In this document: positions 24,196 to 32,055 of the stretch, piece after piece
Layout of the letters: each line of letters begins with the position of its first letter
Position numbering within the stretch: position 1 is the stretch's first letter
DNA from: Flavobacterium sp.
GTDB taxonomy: Bacteria; Bacteroidota; Bacteroidia; Flavobacteriales; Flavobacteriaceae
Reading direction: 5' to 3'
Assembly: GCF_027531905.1 (NCBI RefSeq)
Contig: NZ_JAPZSU010000053.1
Location: 1 to 64,000, forward strand
Length of the DNA: 64,000 nt
Position numbers and translations under genes: made by a program
Notes under the pieces: generated by a model
Told to the model about the DNA's origin: nothing
What the model saw: the letters and a program-made list of their open reading frames with translations, nothing else
Database searches by the model: none

Positions 24196-25098
24196 TTAAA
24201 CGTTTTTCAAATTGATAATTTCTTGATCCGTCAGTAATCGCCAATTCCCCCTTGGTAAATTCTTCTTGGTCAAACCTGCAAACGAAACACGATCAATACG
24301 TAATACGTCATAACTGAATTGCTCAAAAATAGAACGGACCACTTTTACATTCGCAGAGCGTAATTTTAAACCCACTTCGCTTTTTGCTTCATTCTCTATA
24401 TAGCTGACATCTTCTACAAAAACGCGATGCCCATCAATAACCAAACCTTTGTTGATTTTTTCTAAATCTTCAAATTTCAAATTTTTATCCAATGAAACTT
24501 GATAGATTTTGGATGATTTCTGATTCGGCAAGGTGAATTTTCGAATCATATCGGTGTCATTAGTAAACAATAACAAACCGGTTGTGTTTTTGTCCATTCT
24601 ACCAATCGGTGCAATTTTGGATGTCGTTGAGCCTTTAACCAGTTCCAATACATTGCGGTATTCCTGACCTTCGTCAAGTGCGGTAGTGAAGTTTTTAGGC
24701 TTGTTCAATAAGATGTAAACTTTCTTCTCTGGAGTCAAAACTTTCCCGTCAAAGTTCACTACATCCGTTGATTTCACTAAGTATCCCATTTCAGTTACCG
24801 GAACGCCATTTACCTTTACATTACCAGATTGAATATAAATATCTGCATCACGTCTCGAACAAACGCCCGAGTTCGAAATGTATTTATTCAAACGAATTTC
24901 GTCTTTTTCTTTAAGTCTTTTGGCTACTTGATTGGGTTTTTTAACCACTTTGTCTGCCTCTTCAATTTTAGCAGTTGGTTTTGCTTTTTTAGGCCCTTGT
25001 GCCCTTTTTTGCATCGCAGGTTTTGGCTTATTCGAATTGGGTCTTGAACCAGCTGGTCTTGCTCCGCCTCGTTTGTTGTTGCCTTCCTTATTATTCAT
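24196..25098 (-). CDS. Pseudouridine synthase of the RsuA/RluB group
   Basis: Isomerises uridine in rRNA, probably in 23S rRNA helix 89 as RluB does. The first 60 residues are basic and low complexity (Lys, Pro, Asn, Gly), a flavobacterial extension. An S4 RNA-binding domain follows (IRLNKYISNSGVCSRRDAD, about residues 70-88). The catalytic domain has GRMDKNTTGLLLFTND, in which Asp of RMDKNT is the catalytic aspartate, and a SKIYQVSLDK strand. 300 residues. TATCTTTG at 25118-25125 (coding strand) is a likely -7 box. RluB versus RluE/RluF cannot be settled by eye. Confidence 0.88.
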   Translation of the reverse strand: MNNKEGNNKRGGARPAGSRPNSNKPKPAMQKRAQGPKKAKPTAKIEEADKVVKKPNQVAKRLKEKDEIRLNKYISNSGVCSRRDADIYIQSGNVKVNGVPVTEMGYLVKSTDVVNFDGKVLTPEKKVYILLNKPKNFTTALDEGQEYRNVLELVKGSTTSKIAPIGRMDKNTTGLLLFTNDTDMIRKFTLPNQKSSKIYQVSLDKNLKFEDLEKINKGLVIDGHRVFVEDVSYIENEAKSEVGLKLRSANVKVVRSIFEQFSYDVLRIDRVSFAGLTKKNLPRGNWRLLTDQEIINLKNV

Positions 25099-25220
25099 AA
25101 TAATCTATAATTTGGGTCAAAGATACTATTTATATCCTTGTGAAACGATTTTCGATAATTAGAAAACGATAACTAACTCGTTTATAGTAGTTAAGTGCTG
25201 TTTTTTAAGAAGTAGCATTG

Positions 25221-25312
25221 TTGTTAGGAGCTGTTTCCTGCTGTCCACTATATCTTTACTGCCGAACCCCGGCAGTAAAGGATGCCGTTCCCATCAGGGC
25301 TAGGGAATCCTG
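25221..25312 (-). ncRNA. Structured RNA, Flavo-1-like, copy B
   Basis: On the minus strand: CTAGCCCTGATGGGA (25289-25303), CGGCATCC, an 11-bp stem CTTTACTGCCG / CGGCAGTAAAG (25270-25280 and 25254-25264) with the loop GGGTT, then GATATA and GGACAGCAGGAAACAGCTCC. Blocks and loop match copy A at 19620-19702 while the stem differs by five compensated pairs. It lies immediately downstream of the UbiA-family gene, in the same direction, and could be processed from its 3' end or be transcribed by itself. Confidence 0.7.
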
Positions 25313-25340
25313 CACTAAAGAACATTTTCAGTCAAAGAAA

Positions 25341-26297
25341 TTACTGCCTCAACAACCAATTTTTAGCATGCCAAAGCACACTTGGATTAATCAAAACAAT
25401 ACAGAAAACGCCCGCTACAATCAAAAATTTCAAAATGTTGTGCAATCTAATATAGTGTGTTTTCTGGTTTGATTGCCATAATAAGACCTGAAAAAACAAC
25501 AGTACAATCAAACAGCTGTAAAAATAACTATCCATATAACCCACATCATACAGCTCAATCAAAATATACACAGGAACCAACGTTAAAACCGTTAATCCTG
25601 TACTGATTCTTTTGGACCAATTCTCTCCATAAAATACAGGAATGGTGTGATAATTATTGGCCAAATCGCCTTTCAAATTTTCTAAATCTTTGATCAATTC
25701 TCGAATCAAAATCAATAAAAACAAAAAAGAAGCGTGGGCGAAGATTACCGCAAAATGATCTTTGTGACTTTCCAAATCTTCAATCGAAGTGGGTTTGTAG
25801 TAGTACAAAAGAATCGCAAAAAACGGCCAAACGGCCAGCAAAGCCGCTGATAAGTTTCCAATAAAAACGATTTTTTTCAATTTATGGGAATAGAACCAAA
25901 TCAGAAAAATGTAGAATGAAAAAAACAGTAAGGCTCGCCAAGAAATAAACCAAGCCATCAATGCCACAATGAAATTCAAAGTAAAATACACCTGAAGTTT
26001 CGTTTTTTGACTCACCAATCGGTCCAACATCGATTTGTTCGGACGATTGATTAAATCTTTTTGGCTGTCGTAAAAATTATTAATAATGTACCCTGAGGCT
26101 ATCGCAATCGCTGAAGCAAATACTAAAATAAAGATATTAAAATCCAATAAAATACTAAGCGCACGTTGTTCTGGCGCCATGATAAAAATAGCCGACAAAT
26201 ACTGCGCAATGATAATTATTGGAATGTTGTATCCTCGGATAACAGAGAACAAACTAACGATTTTTAATAACAATAGCTTTTGCTCTCGTTGCATCAT
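25341..26297 (-). CDS. UbiA-family prenyltransferase (GGGP geranylgeranyltransferase type)
   Basis: A 318-residue integral membrane protein with about eight hydrophobic helices. The first Asp-rich motif is NNFYDSQKDLINRPNK (about residues 69-84) and the second is IKDLENLKGDLANN (about 212-225), the Mg-prenyl-diphosphate sites of UbiA enzymes. Flavobacterial homologues are annotated as geranylgeranylglycerol-phosphate geranylgeranyltransferase, but menaquinone or carotenoid-type prenylation is not excluded. It follows the mevalonate-type kinase by 19 bp, which fits a role in using isoprenoids made by that pathway. Confidence 0.8.
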   Translation of the reverse strand: MMQREQKLLLLKIVSLFSVIRGYNIPIIIIAQYLSAIFIMAPEQRALSILLDFNIFILVFASAIAIASGYIINNFYDSQKDLINRPNKSMLDRLVSQKTKLQVYFTLNFIVALMAWFISWRALLFFSFYIFLIWFYSHKLKKIVFIGNLSAALLAVWPFFAILLYYYKPTSIEDLESHKDHFAVIFAHASFLFLLILIRELIKDLENLKGDLANNYHTIPVFYGENWSKRISTGLTVLTLVPVYILIELYDVGYMDSYFYSCLIVLLFFQVLLWQSNQKTHYIRLHNILKFLIVAGVFCIVLINPSVLWHAKNWLLRQ

Positions 26298-26316
26298 GAA
26301 TAGCGTCTGGGGTGGT

Positions 26317-27255
26317 TTAGAATTGGTACACTACTTCAAGTTTGTAGTCTTTTAAAGATGCTTTGGCACGTTCCAAGTCTTGTGTAAAACCAAGAATGTA
26401 ACCGCCGCCTCCAGAACCGCAAAGTTTTAAGTAGTAGTCATTTGTGTCAATTCCTTGTTGCCAAACCCCGTGAAATTGTTCAGGAATCATTGGCTTGAAA
26501 TGATTCAAAACGACCTTAGACAATTTCTTTGTGTTGCTAAACAACGCTTTGATGTCTCCAACAAGAAAATTTTCAACACAAGCATCTGTATGTTTTACAA
26601 ATTGTGATTTCAACATATTGCGAAATCCTTTGTCTTTAAGGTTTTCCATGAATATATTCACCATCGGAGCGGTTTCTCCCACGATGCCTGAATCTAGCAA
26701 AAACACAGCACCTTTGCCGTCAAAACTTTGAGTCGGAATGCCTGTGGCTTCAATATTGTCTTTAGAATTGATTAAAATCGGAATGCTCAAATAGCTGTTT
26801 AATGGGTCTAAACCTGAACTTTTTCCGTGAAAAAAACTTTCCATTTGAGAAAAAATGGTTTTTAATTCCAATAATTTCTCGCGGGTTAAGTTTTCTAAAA
26901 CAGTGATTTTATGTTGTGCGTATTTGTCATAAATAGCCGCCACCAAAGCACCACTACTGCCTACGCCATAGCCTTGCGGAATGCTAGAATCAAAGTACAT
27001 CCCTTCGTTCACATCTTTTTGCAAAGTGGCAATGTCAAATTGTACCAAATCTGGTTGCTCTGTTTGTAAGGACTCCAAATAGGTTACAAATCGTTTCAAG
27101 TGACCGTTAGACGCGATCGCTTCTGGCGAAGGATGGTCCTCTTTTTTAAGGGCACCATTGTAAAAGTTATAAGGAATAGACAATCCTTTAGAGTCTTGAA
27201 TGATTCCGTACTCTCCGAAAAGTAATATTTTTGAGTAAAATAAAGGTCCTTTCAT
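26317..27255 (-). CDS. GHMP kinase, mevalonate kinase type
   Basis: ATP-dependent sugar/isoprenoid kinase family; in this setting most likely phosphorylates mevalonate or phosphomevalonate. The 312-residue protein has YSKILLFGEYGII at the N-terminus, the ATP loop IPQGYGVGSSGALVAA (about residues 91-106), HGKSSGLDPLNSYLS in the middle, and LCGSGGGGYILGF near the C-terminus (third GHMP motif). It lies between the UbiA gene and the toxin-antitoxin block, with only 9 bp to the toxin stop, and on the far side of that block is the diphosphomevalonate decarboxylase, so the pathway genes are interrupted. Confidence 0.85.
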   Translation of the reverse strand: MKGPLFYSKILLFGEYGIIQDSKGLSIPYNFYNGALKKEDHPSPEAIASNGHLKRFVTYLESLQTEQPDLVQFDIATLQKDVNEGMYFDSSIPQGYGVGSSGALVAAIYDKYAQHKITVLENLTREKLLELKTIFSQMESFFHGKSSGLDPLNSYLSIPILINSKDNIEATGIPTQSFDGKGAVFLLDSGIVGETAPMVNIFMENLKDKGFRNMLKSQFVKHTDACVENFLVGDIKALFSNTKKLSKVVLNHFKPMIPEQFHGVWQQGIDTNDYYLKLCGSGGGGYILGFTQDLERAKASLKDYKLEVVYQF

Positions 27256-27264
27256 ATAATGCTA

Positions 27265-27567
27265 TTATTTTATTTTCTTAATTTTTGTTGGGTCTTGTCT
27301 GGTGTCGAACACGGCTACCACAACGATATGTTTATTGCTAAAATGATAAAAAAGACTAATTTGTTTGGTAATTACTCCTTTTCGGATTTTTCTATTAAAA
27401 CGCGAAACAGGAAATAACTCTGGATTATCAATTAGTAGCTGTAAGATATCATTTATTTTGTTGGCAAATTTTATTTTGGTGTTTTCATTCCATTTTGATT
27501 GCAAGAAATCAAAAATAGTTTTCATTTCTGATTGCGCTTTTGGCGTGATTACAACCGTTTTTTTCAT
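27265..27567 (-). CDS. RelE/ParE-family toxin, pair 1
   Basis: A 100-residue basic protein with the ParE-like layout: two N-terminal helices (ITPKAQSEMKTIFDFLQSKWNENTKIKF), then beta strands RKIRKGVITKQISLFYHFSNKHIVVVAVFDTRQDP. Type II toxins of this superfamily act on mRNA (RelE) or gyrase (ParE); which one is not decided by sequence. The ATG overlaps the antitoxin stop by one base (TAATG), giving translational coupling. The C-terminal FDTRQDPTKIKKI is identical to that of pair 2, whereas the rest has diverged. Confidence 0.82.
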   Translation of the reverse strand: MKKTVVITPKAQSEMKTIFDFLQSKWNENTKIKFANKINDILQLLIDNPELFPVSRFNRKIRKGVITKQISLFYHFSNKHIVVVAVFDTRQDPTKIKKIK

Positions 27568-27788
27568 TACTTCAAATAAGGTTTGATAAATTCATCAAAC
27601 GAAACGAATTCCCCATTTTCATATTCTTTCAATGATTCATTGATTTCAAACTGTTGCTCTTGTGTCAGTTCTTCCCAAAAATCTTTTTTCGAAGCGTTGA
27701 AAATCTTCTTTATAGAAGCTATAATAGTCACATCATTGGTTGCTTCCAATAATTTGATTAATTCCAGTTTTTCTATTTCAATATCCAT
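27567..27788 (-). CDS. Antitoxin-like protein, pair 1
   Basis: A 73-residue acidic partner of the downstream toxin. The first 48 residues (beginning MDIEIEKLELIKLLEATNDV and including KKDFWEELTQEQ) are almost identical to the antitoxin of pair 2, while residues 49-73 differ, as expected if the C-terminus is the toxin-specific part. No classical ribbon-helix-helix or Phd motif is evident. It starts 19 bp after the stop of toxin 2, so both pairs are likely one transcript. Confidence 0.8.
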   Translation of the reverse strand: MDIEIEKLELIKLLEATNDVTIIASIKKIFNASKKDFWEELTQEQQFEINESLKEYENGEFVSFDEFIKPYLK

Positions 27789-27807
27789 TTGATAATTTAT
27801 TTAGTCA

Positions 27808-28107
27808 TCAAATTATTTTCTTAATTTTTGTTGGATCTTGTCTGGTGTCAAAAAATGACAAAAGACGTATTTCCTGATTGTTGAAACTATAGTATAGAGT
27901 GGTTTGTTTCGAAATCACACATTTTCTTATTTTTTTATTTGCTTCAGATTTTGGAAAAATTTCGGGGTCTTTTTGTATTAAAACTACAAACCTATCCAAT
28001 GTAGCAACAAATTTTTCTTTCGTAATTAATGAGAATCTATATTCTAAATACTCAATTAATTCTTCCAATTGCAATTTAGAACGCCGAGAGAAAATTATTT
28101 TTCTCAT
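27808..28107 (-). CDS. RelE/ParE-family toxin, pair 2
   Basis: A 99-residue protein with the same fold pattern as pair 1: IIFSRRSKLQLEELIEYLEYRF helices, then KKIRKCVISKQTTLYYSFNNQEIRLLSFFDTRQDP strands. Only the KKIRK/ISKQ segment and the last 13 residues closely match toxin 1. Its ATG overlaps the antitoxin 2 stop by four bases (ATGA). Specific target not known. Confidence 0.82.
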   Translation of the reverse strand: MRKIIFSRRSKLQLEELIEYLEYRFSLITKEKFVATLDRFVVLIQKDPEIFPKSEANKKIRKCVISKQTTLYYSFNNQEIRLLSFFDTRQDPTKIKKII

Positions 28108-28325
28108 TTTCGGTATTTTGACATTACTTCTTCATAAAGAAAATATTCTCCTCGGTCAATTTCTCTTTCCGATTCTTCAATTTGATCTCTTTGTTCCTGT
28201 GTCAGTTCTTCCCAAAAATCTTTTTTCGAAGCATTGAAAATTTTTTTAATGGCGGCAACAATAGTCACATCGTTGGTTGCTTCCAATAATTTGATTAATT
28301 CCAATTTTTCTAATTCTATGTCCAT
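28104..28325 (-). CDS. Antitoxin-like protein, pair 2
   Basis: A 73-residue protein starting MDIELEKLELIKLLEATNDV. I chose the ATG at 28325, which matches the start of antitoxin 1; a longer frame to 28427 enters the decarboxylase gene. TATCTTTG at 28350-28357 (coding strand) is a suitable -7 promoter element between this gene and the decarboxylase stop, so the two pairs can be expressed on their own. Residues 49-73 differ from antitoxin 1. Confidence 0.8.
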   Translation of the reverse strand: MDIELEKLELIKLLEATNDVTIVAAIKKIFNASKKDFWEELTQEQRDQIEESEREIDRGEYFLYEEVMSKYRK

Positions 28326-28349
28326 AACCGTTTCATTAGAGATAGGTGT

Positions 28350-28357
28350 CAAAGATA
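28350..28357 (-). promoter_or_regulatory. -7 element of the toxin-antitoxin block
   Basis: Coding strand TATCTTTG, 24 bp upstream of antitoxin 2 and next to the decarboxylase stop at 28370. Confidence 0.5.
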
Positions 28358-28369
28358 GCAAAAAACAGT

Positions 28370-29488
28370 TTACAATGCTGCAGCACCAAACCCAATTTGG
28401 TCGCAAAGATATTGTCCATTTTGACAATAGCCAACTAATTCACTTTGAATGAATTGTAAAACAGATTCTTTTGCGTTTTCAGGGTATAAAACGTGTACAT
28501 TTGCTCCCGCATCAAGTGTAAAACAAACGGGTGTTTTGGTTTCATTTCGGTACTTCCAGATGGCGTTGATAATCTGTAGTGTGTTTGGTTTCATTAGAAT
28601 GAAATACGGCATAGAAGTCATCATCATCGCGTGCAAGGTTAACGCCTCGCTTTCTACAATTTTGATGAAAGACTCCAAATCACCAGTTTCGAATATTGGA
28701 ATCAGTTGGTCGATATTTTCATGCGCTTGTTCAAAACGACGTGCTGCAAAAGGATGATTATGCATTAAATCATGTCCTACAGTACTTGATACTTGCTTTT
28801 CGCCTTTGTCTACCAACAAAATAGTATCTTGATAGTTCTCAAAAACCGAATGTACTTTTCCTGAAAAAGGTACGCCAAAAAGGTTGGAGCTTCCTTCAAT
28901 ATTCGCTTGATTGCCCCAAACTACCAAATTTCCTTTTACACTTCTACACGCACTTCCTGAGCCTAAACGCGCTAAAAAAGAAGCTTTTTGATAAAAATAC
29001 TCCTCAGTCATTTCAGGGTTTAATGCTTTTTCAATACTCATAAAATTCATAGCCAAAGCCGCCATTCCCGAAGCCGAAGAAGCAATTCCAGAGCTGTGTG
29101 GGAACGTATTTTCGGTATTGATGGTAAAATGATAGTCTTTCAAAAAGGGCATAAATGGTGTTATGCGCTCTAAGAATTTCTGAATCTTTGGTTTAAAATC
29201 TTCTTTGAGCTGCCCTTCAAAAAGCAAATCAAAAGAGTAATCGCTTGGATTGGTACCGTTGATAGAAGTCGAAAGGTCTCTTTTTTCAAAAGCCAAACTG
29301 GTAATGGTTTTACAGTTATTTAGCGTAAAACTTATAGAGGGATTGGCTGGTATTTGATGGCCCAAATCGTCTCTTTTTCCCCAATACTTAACTAAAGCAA
29401 TGTTACTTGGAGCACTCCATTGAAAAAGGCCTTTTTCTATGTTGTGTGTATAGGTCTGATTTGGTATAAAAGTGTTCGTATCGGTCAT
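28370..29488 (-). CDS. Diphosphomevalonate decarboxylase family protein
   Basis: GHMP-superfamily enzyme that makes isopentenyl diphosphate by ATP-dependent decarboxylation. The 372-residue protein has SAPSNIALVKYWGKRDD near the N-terminus (substrate and catalytic region) and the ATP loop FPHSSGIASSASGMAALAMNF in the middle; LDAGANVHVLYPE near the C-terminus is the third motif. I chose the ATG at 29488 because TATCTTTG at 29506-29513 would start transcription near 29499, excluding the longer frame to 29605. It forms a pathway set with the kinase at 26317, interrupted by two toxin-antitoxin pairs. Confidence 0.87.
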   Translation of the reverse strand: MTDTNTFIPNQTYTHNIEKGLFQWSAPSNIALVKYWGKRDDLGHQIPANPSISFTLNNCKTITSLAFEKRDLSTSINGTNPSDYSFDLLFEGQLKEDFKPKIQKFLERITPFMPFLKDYHFTINTENTFPHSSGIASSASGMAALAMNFMSIEKALNPEMTEEYFYQKASFLARLGSGSACRSVKGNLVVWGNQANIEGSSNLFGVPFSGKVHSVFENYQDTILLVDKGEKQVSSTVGHDLMHNHPFAARRFEQAHENIDQLIPIFETGDLESFIKIVESEALTLHAMMMTSMPYFILMKPNTLQIINAIWKYRNETKTPVCFTLDAGANVHVLYPENAKESVLQFIQSELVGYCQNGQYLCDQIGFGAAAL

Positions 29489-29505
29489 GAAAGGTAAAAT
29501 TTTGG

Positions 29506-29513
29506 CAAAGATA
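29506..29513 (-). promoter_or_regulatory. -7 element of the decarboxylase promoter
   Basis: Coding strand TATCTTTG, 17 bp before the chosen ATG; it supports the short start. Confidence 0.5.
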
Positions 29514-29566
29514 CTTTTTTTGGTAATTGACTCGTTGAGTGAAATACAAATAAAATTAAATCTCAA

Positions 29567-29705
29567 CCACATAGAGTCATAGATTACTAGCAAAAAAATA
29601 AACAATAAATAGAAATACTACTATTCTACACATAGTGTAGCTATGTGAAAAGTAAAACGTCTATTTGCTTCTTTGATAACCTATAAAATCTATGAATCTA
29701 TGTGG
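29567..29705. repeat. CCACATAG palindromic intergenic repeat
   Basis: CCACATAGAGTCATAGAT at 29567-29584 is the complement, with one mismatch, of 29688-29705. A smaller inverted repeat CACATAG/CTATGTG sits in the middle (about 29629-29647). The 139-bp block is non-coding and resembles the small palindromic repeats scattered in flavobacterial genomes. Confidence 0.6.
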
Positions 29706-29797
29706 TAAAAAAATAATTTTGTGCATTTGGTTTATTTCTTTTGATAAACCTTTAGTTACTTTTGGCTATTTTTGAATCCACATAAAAACATAATGTA

Positions 29798-30274
29798 ATG
29801 AATAAGATTACCCGAATTCTTACCGTAGTAGTCACTTGTTTGGCAATAGGTTATTTTTCAAGTACAGTTACCAAAGCCGCTATTTTAGATTGGTATCCTA
29901 CATTAGTAAAACCTTCATTTAATCCACCTAATTGGGTTTTTGCGCCTGTTTGGAGTTTGTTGTATGTGATGATGGGTGTTTCGGCTGGTTTGGTTTGGGA
30001 TAAAATCGAATGGAATCGACCGATTGTAAAGAAAGCCTTGACGTTGTTTGCGATACAATTAGCATTGAATGCCTTGTGGTCGTATTTGTTTTTTGGTTTG
30101 CATAATCCTTTTTTAGCCGGAATCGAGATTGTTTTATTGTGGCTGATGATTTATGAAACCTATCTTCAGTTTGCTAAAATCAATAAAATTTCTGGCTATT
30201 TATTGCTGCCTTATTTGGCTTGGGTAAGTTTTGCAATAGTATTAAATATAAGTATTTGGTGGTTAAATAAATAA
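29798..30274 (+). CDS. tspO: TspO/MBR family protein
   Basis: A 158-residue membrane protein with five hydrophobic helices, the tryptophan-rich sensory protein fold. Family hallmarks are WYPTLVKPSFNPPNWVFAPVWSLLYVMMGVSAGLVW spanned in helix 1-2, ALNALWSYLFFGLHNP, and PYLAWVSFAIVLNISIWWLN at the C-terminus. TspO proteins bind porphyrins and related ligands and affect their turnover or transport; the role here is not shown by neighbours. The downstream S41 peptidase has a separate promoter inside the end of this gene. Confidence 0.92.
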   Translation: MNKITRILTVVVTCLAIGYFSSTVTKAAILDWYPTLVKPSFNPPNWVFAPVWSLLYVMMGVSAGLVWDKIEWNRPIVKKALTLFAIQLALNALWSYLFFGLHNPFLAGIEIVLLWLMIYETYLQFAKINKISGYLLLPYLAWVSFAIVLNISIWWLNK

Positions 30275-30287
30275 TTCGGTATATTTG
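30255..30287 (+). promoter_or_regulatory. Promoter of the S41 peptidase gene
   Basis: TTTG at 30255-30258, 21 bp, TATATTTG at 30280-30287. It overlaps the 3' end of tspO. Confidence 0.65.
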
Positions 30288-30326
30288 TTTTTACAAATAA
30301 TAAGTGAATAATAGACAATTACCCTA

Positions 30327-31982
30327 ATGCAAAAAATCTTTTTCTTTACCCTTTTTTTATTTTTCCAAACAAGTCACGCTCAACATTCTTTATCAGAAAC
30401 TGAAAAATTAGCCACTACTGCCAAAGTTTGGGGCTTCTTGAAATACTATCATCCTAACGTGGCTAGCGGAAAGTACGATTGGGACAAAGAATTATTTACT
30501 ATTCTACCTCAAGTAGAAAAAGCTAAAAACAAAAAAGAGTTCTCTGAAGTGATAGAAAACTGGATTACTTCACTTGGCGAAGTAAAGAAAATTGAACCTA
30601 TTGCTGTGTCAAATGAAATTAAGTATTTTGATAAAAACTTAAATGCAACTTGGCTAAACAATCCTCATTTTTTTTCAAAATCTCTTTCAGAAAAATTAAC
30701 CTTCATTTTAGAGAATCGATTACAGACTAATCATTTTTATTATAGAAAAGGAGAGCCTAAACCAGATGCTATTTCTTATGAGTTTAGTAATGAAATAAAA
30801 TATCCTGAGTACGATTGGAAGGACCGAAACTTTCGTTTGTTGGCCTTATTCCGTTATTGGAATTATGTAGAATATTTTTTTCCTTACAAATATGTAATGG
30901 ATCAAAATTGGGATGATGTTCTTTATGAAATGCTCCCGAAATTCAATACTGCTAGCACACAACTTGAGTATCATTTATTGATGCGCGAGCTAGTAATTAA
31001 ATTAAATGATTTACATGCTTTCTTGGGTACAAAAGTGATGTTAGAAAAATTTGGCAAAAAACAAATACCTGTAGGAATAAGAGTTGTTGATGATAAGGTC
31101 TTAATTAATCAAATATACAATGATTCTTTGGCTAAAATCAGCGATATTAGAGTAGGTGATATCATTACAAAAGTGGGAGGAAAAACAATACCTGAAATTT
31201 TAAAAGAATCACGAAAATATTTAGATGGCGGTAATGATGTCTTGCGGGCTAGCCATTCTTGGTATCATATTTTTAATGGTCATACAGATTCAGTAAAAGT
31301 AGAATACAATCGAGAAGGTAAAGTGGCTGAGAAATACATTTATCGATATACTGCAAATTTGTTCAGGAGAACTAATAAAGAGTTTGGGCAATGGAAACTT
31401 TTAGACGGTAATATTGGTTATGTGAATTTGGGAGAAGTATATCCAGAAGATATTGAAGGTATCATGACAAAACTTAAAAGTACCAAAGCAATAGTTTTTG
31501 ATCTAAGGCTGGGAGCTCATGATACAAATTATATCTTAGCGGAATATTTAAACCCAGAACCCAAAGAATTTGCAAAATTTATCGATCCTGATGTAACATA
31601 TCCAGGACGATTTATATGGAGAGAATCTGAAATGTGTGGTAAAACAAATCCTGATTACTATAAAGGAAAAGTTATTGCTTTAGTCAATCAGTTTACTCAG
31701 AGCCACGGTGAATACTCAGCTATGTGTTTGCAATCGGCTCCCAATACAACTGTTATTGGTAGTCAAACAGCAGGCGCCGATGGAGGGGTAATTAGGTTTG
31801 AGATACTTGATGGTTTCAATACACAGTTTAGTGGTTTGGGCGTGTTTTATCCTGATGGACGCGAAACACAACGCATTGGGATAGTTCCCGATATCGAGGC
31901 AAAACCGACCATCTTGGGTCTTCGTGAAGGTAAGGATGAAGTGTTGGAACGAGCGATTCAATTTATAGAAACAGGGAAGTAG
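30327..31982 (+). CDS. S41-family peptidase (C-terminal processing type)
   Basis: A 551-residue exported serine peptidase. MQKIFFFTLFLFFQTSHAQ is a signal peptide. The N-terminal half is helical (KLATTAKVWGFLKYYHPNV); a PDZ-like segment lies at LAKISDIRVGDIITKVGGK (about residues 267-285). The S41 core follows, with IGYVNLGEVYPEDIEG, the catalytic-Ser segment QFTQSHGEYSAM and VIGSQTAGADGG. It ends with GRETQRIGIVPDIEAKPT, typical of the class. Periplasmic or outer-membrane-facing; substrate unknown. It is not operon-linked to its minus-strand neighbour. Confidence 0.85.
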   Translation: MQKIFFFTLFLFFQTSHAQHSLSETEKLATTAKVWGFLKYYHPNVASGKYDWDKELFTILPQVEKAKNKKEFSEVIENWITSLGEVKKIEPIAVSNEIKYFDKNLNATWLNNPHFFSKSLSEKLTFILENRLQTNHFYYRKGEPKPDAISYEFSNEIKYPEYDWKDRNFRLLALFRYWNYVEYFFPYKYVMDQNWDDVLYEMLPKFNTASTQLEYHLLMRELVIKLNDLHAFLGTKVMLEKFGKKQIPVGIRVVDDKVLINQIYNDSLAKISDIRVGDIITKVGGKTIPEILKESRKYLDGGNDVLRASHSWYHIFNGHTDSVKVEYNREGKVAEKYIYRYTANLFRRTNKEFGQWKLLDGNIGYVNLGEVYPEDIEGIMTKLKSTKAIVFDLRLGAHDTNYILAEYLNPEPKEFAKFIDPDVTYPGRFIWRESEMCGKTNPDYYKGKVIALVNQFTQSHGEYSAMCLQSAPNTTVIGSQTAGADGGVIRFEILDGFNTQFSGLGVFYPDGRETQRIGIVPDIEAKPTILGLREGKDEVLERAIQFIETGK

Positions 31983-32055
31983 TTGGTGTACAAGTTTTCT
32001 TTGAATCTACTAAAATCTAGTGATGGTTTTGGCGGGTCAATAAATTGCAAAACAA

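Larger units (their letters stand above)
29489..29797. other. Intergenic region between the decarboxylase and tspO
   Basis: Contains the decarboxylase promoter (29506-29513) and a palindromic repeat at 29567-29705. TACTTTTG (29757-29764) and TATTTTTG (29767-29774) are candidate -7 boxes for tspO, but neither has a well-placed -33 partner. Confidence 0.5.

Noticed and set aside
29489..29605. Longer start for the decarboxylase
   Set aside because: The extension is hydrophobic and unlike family N-termini and lies upstream of the predicted transcription start near 29499.
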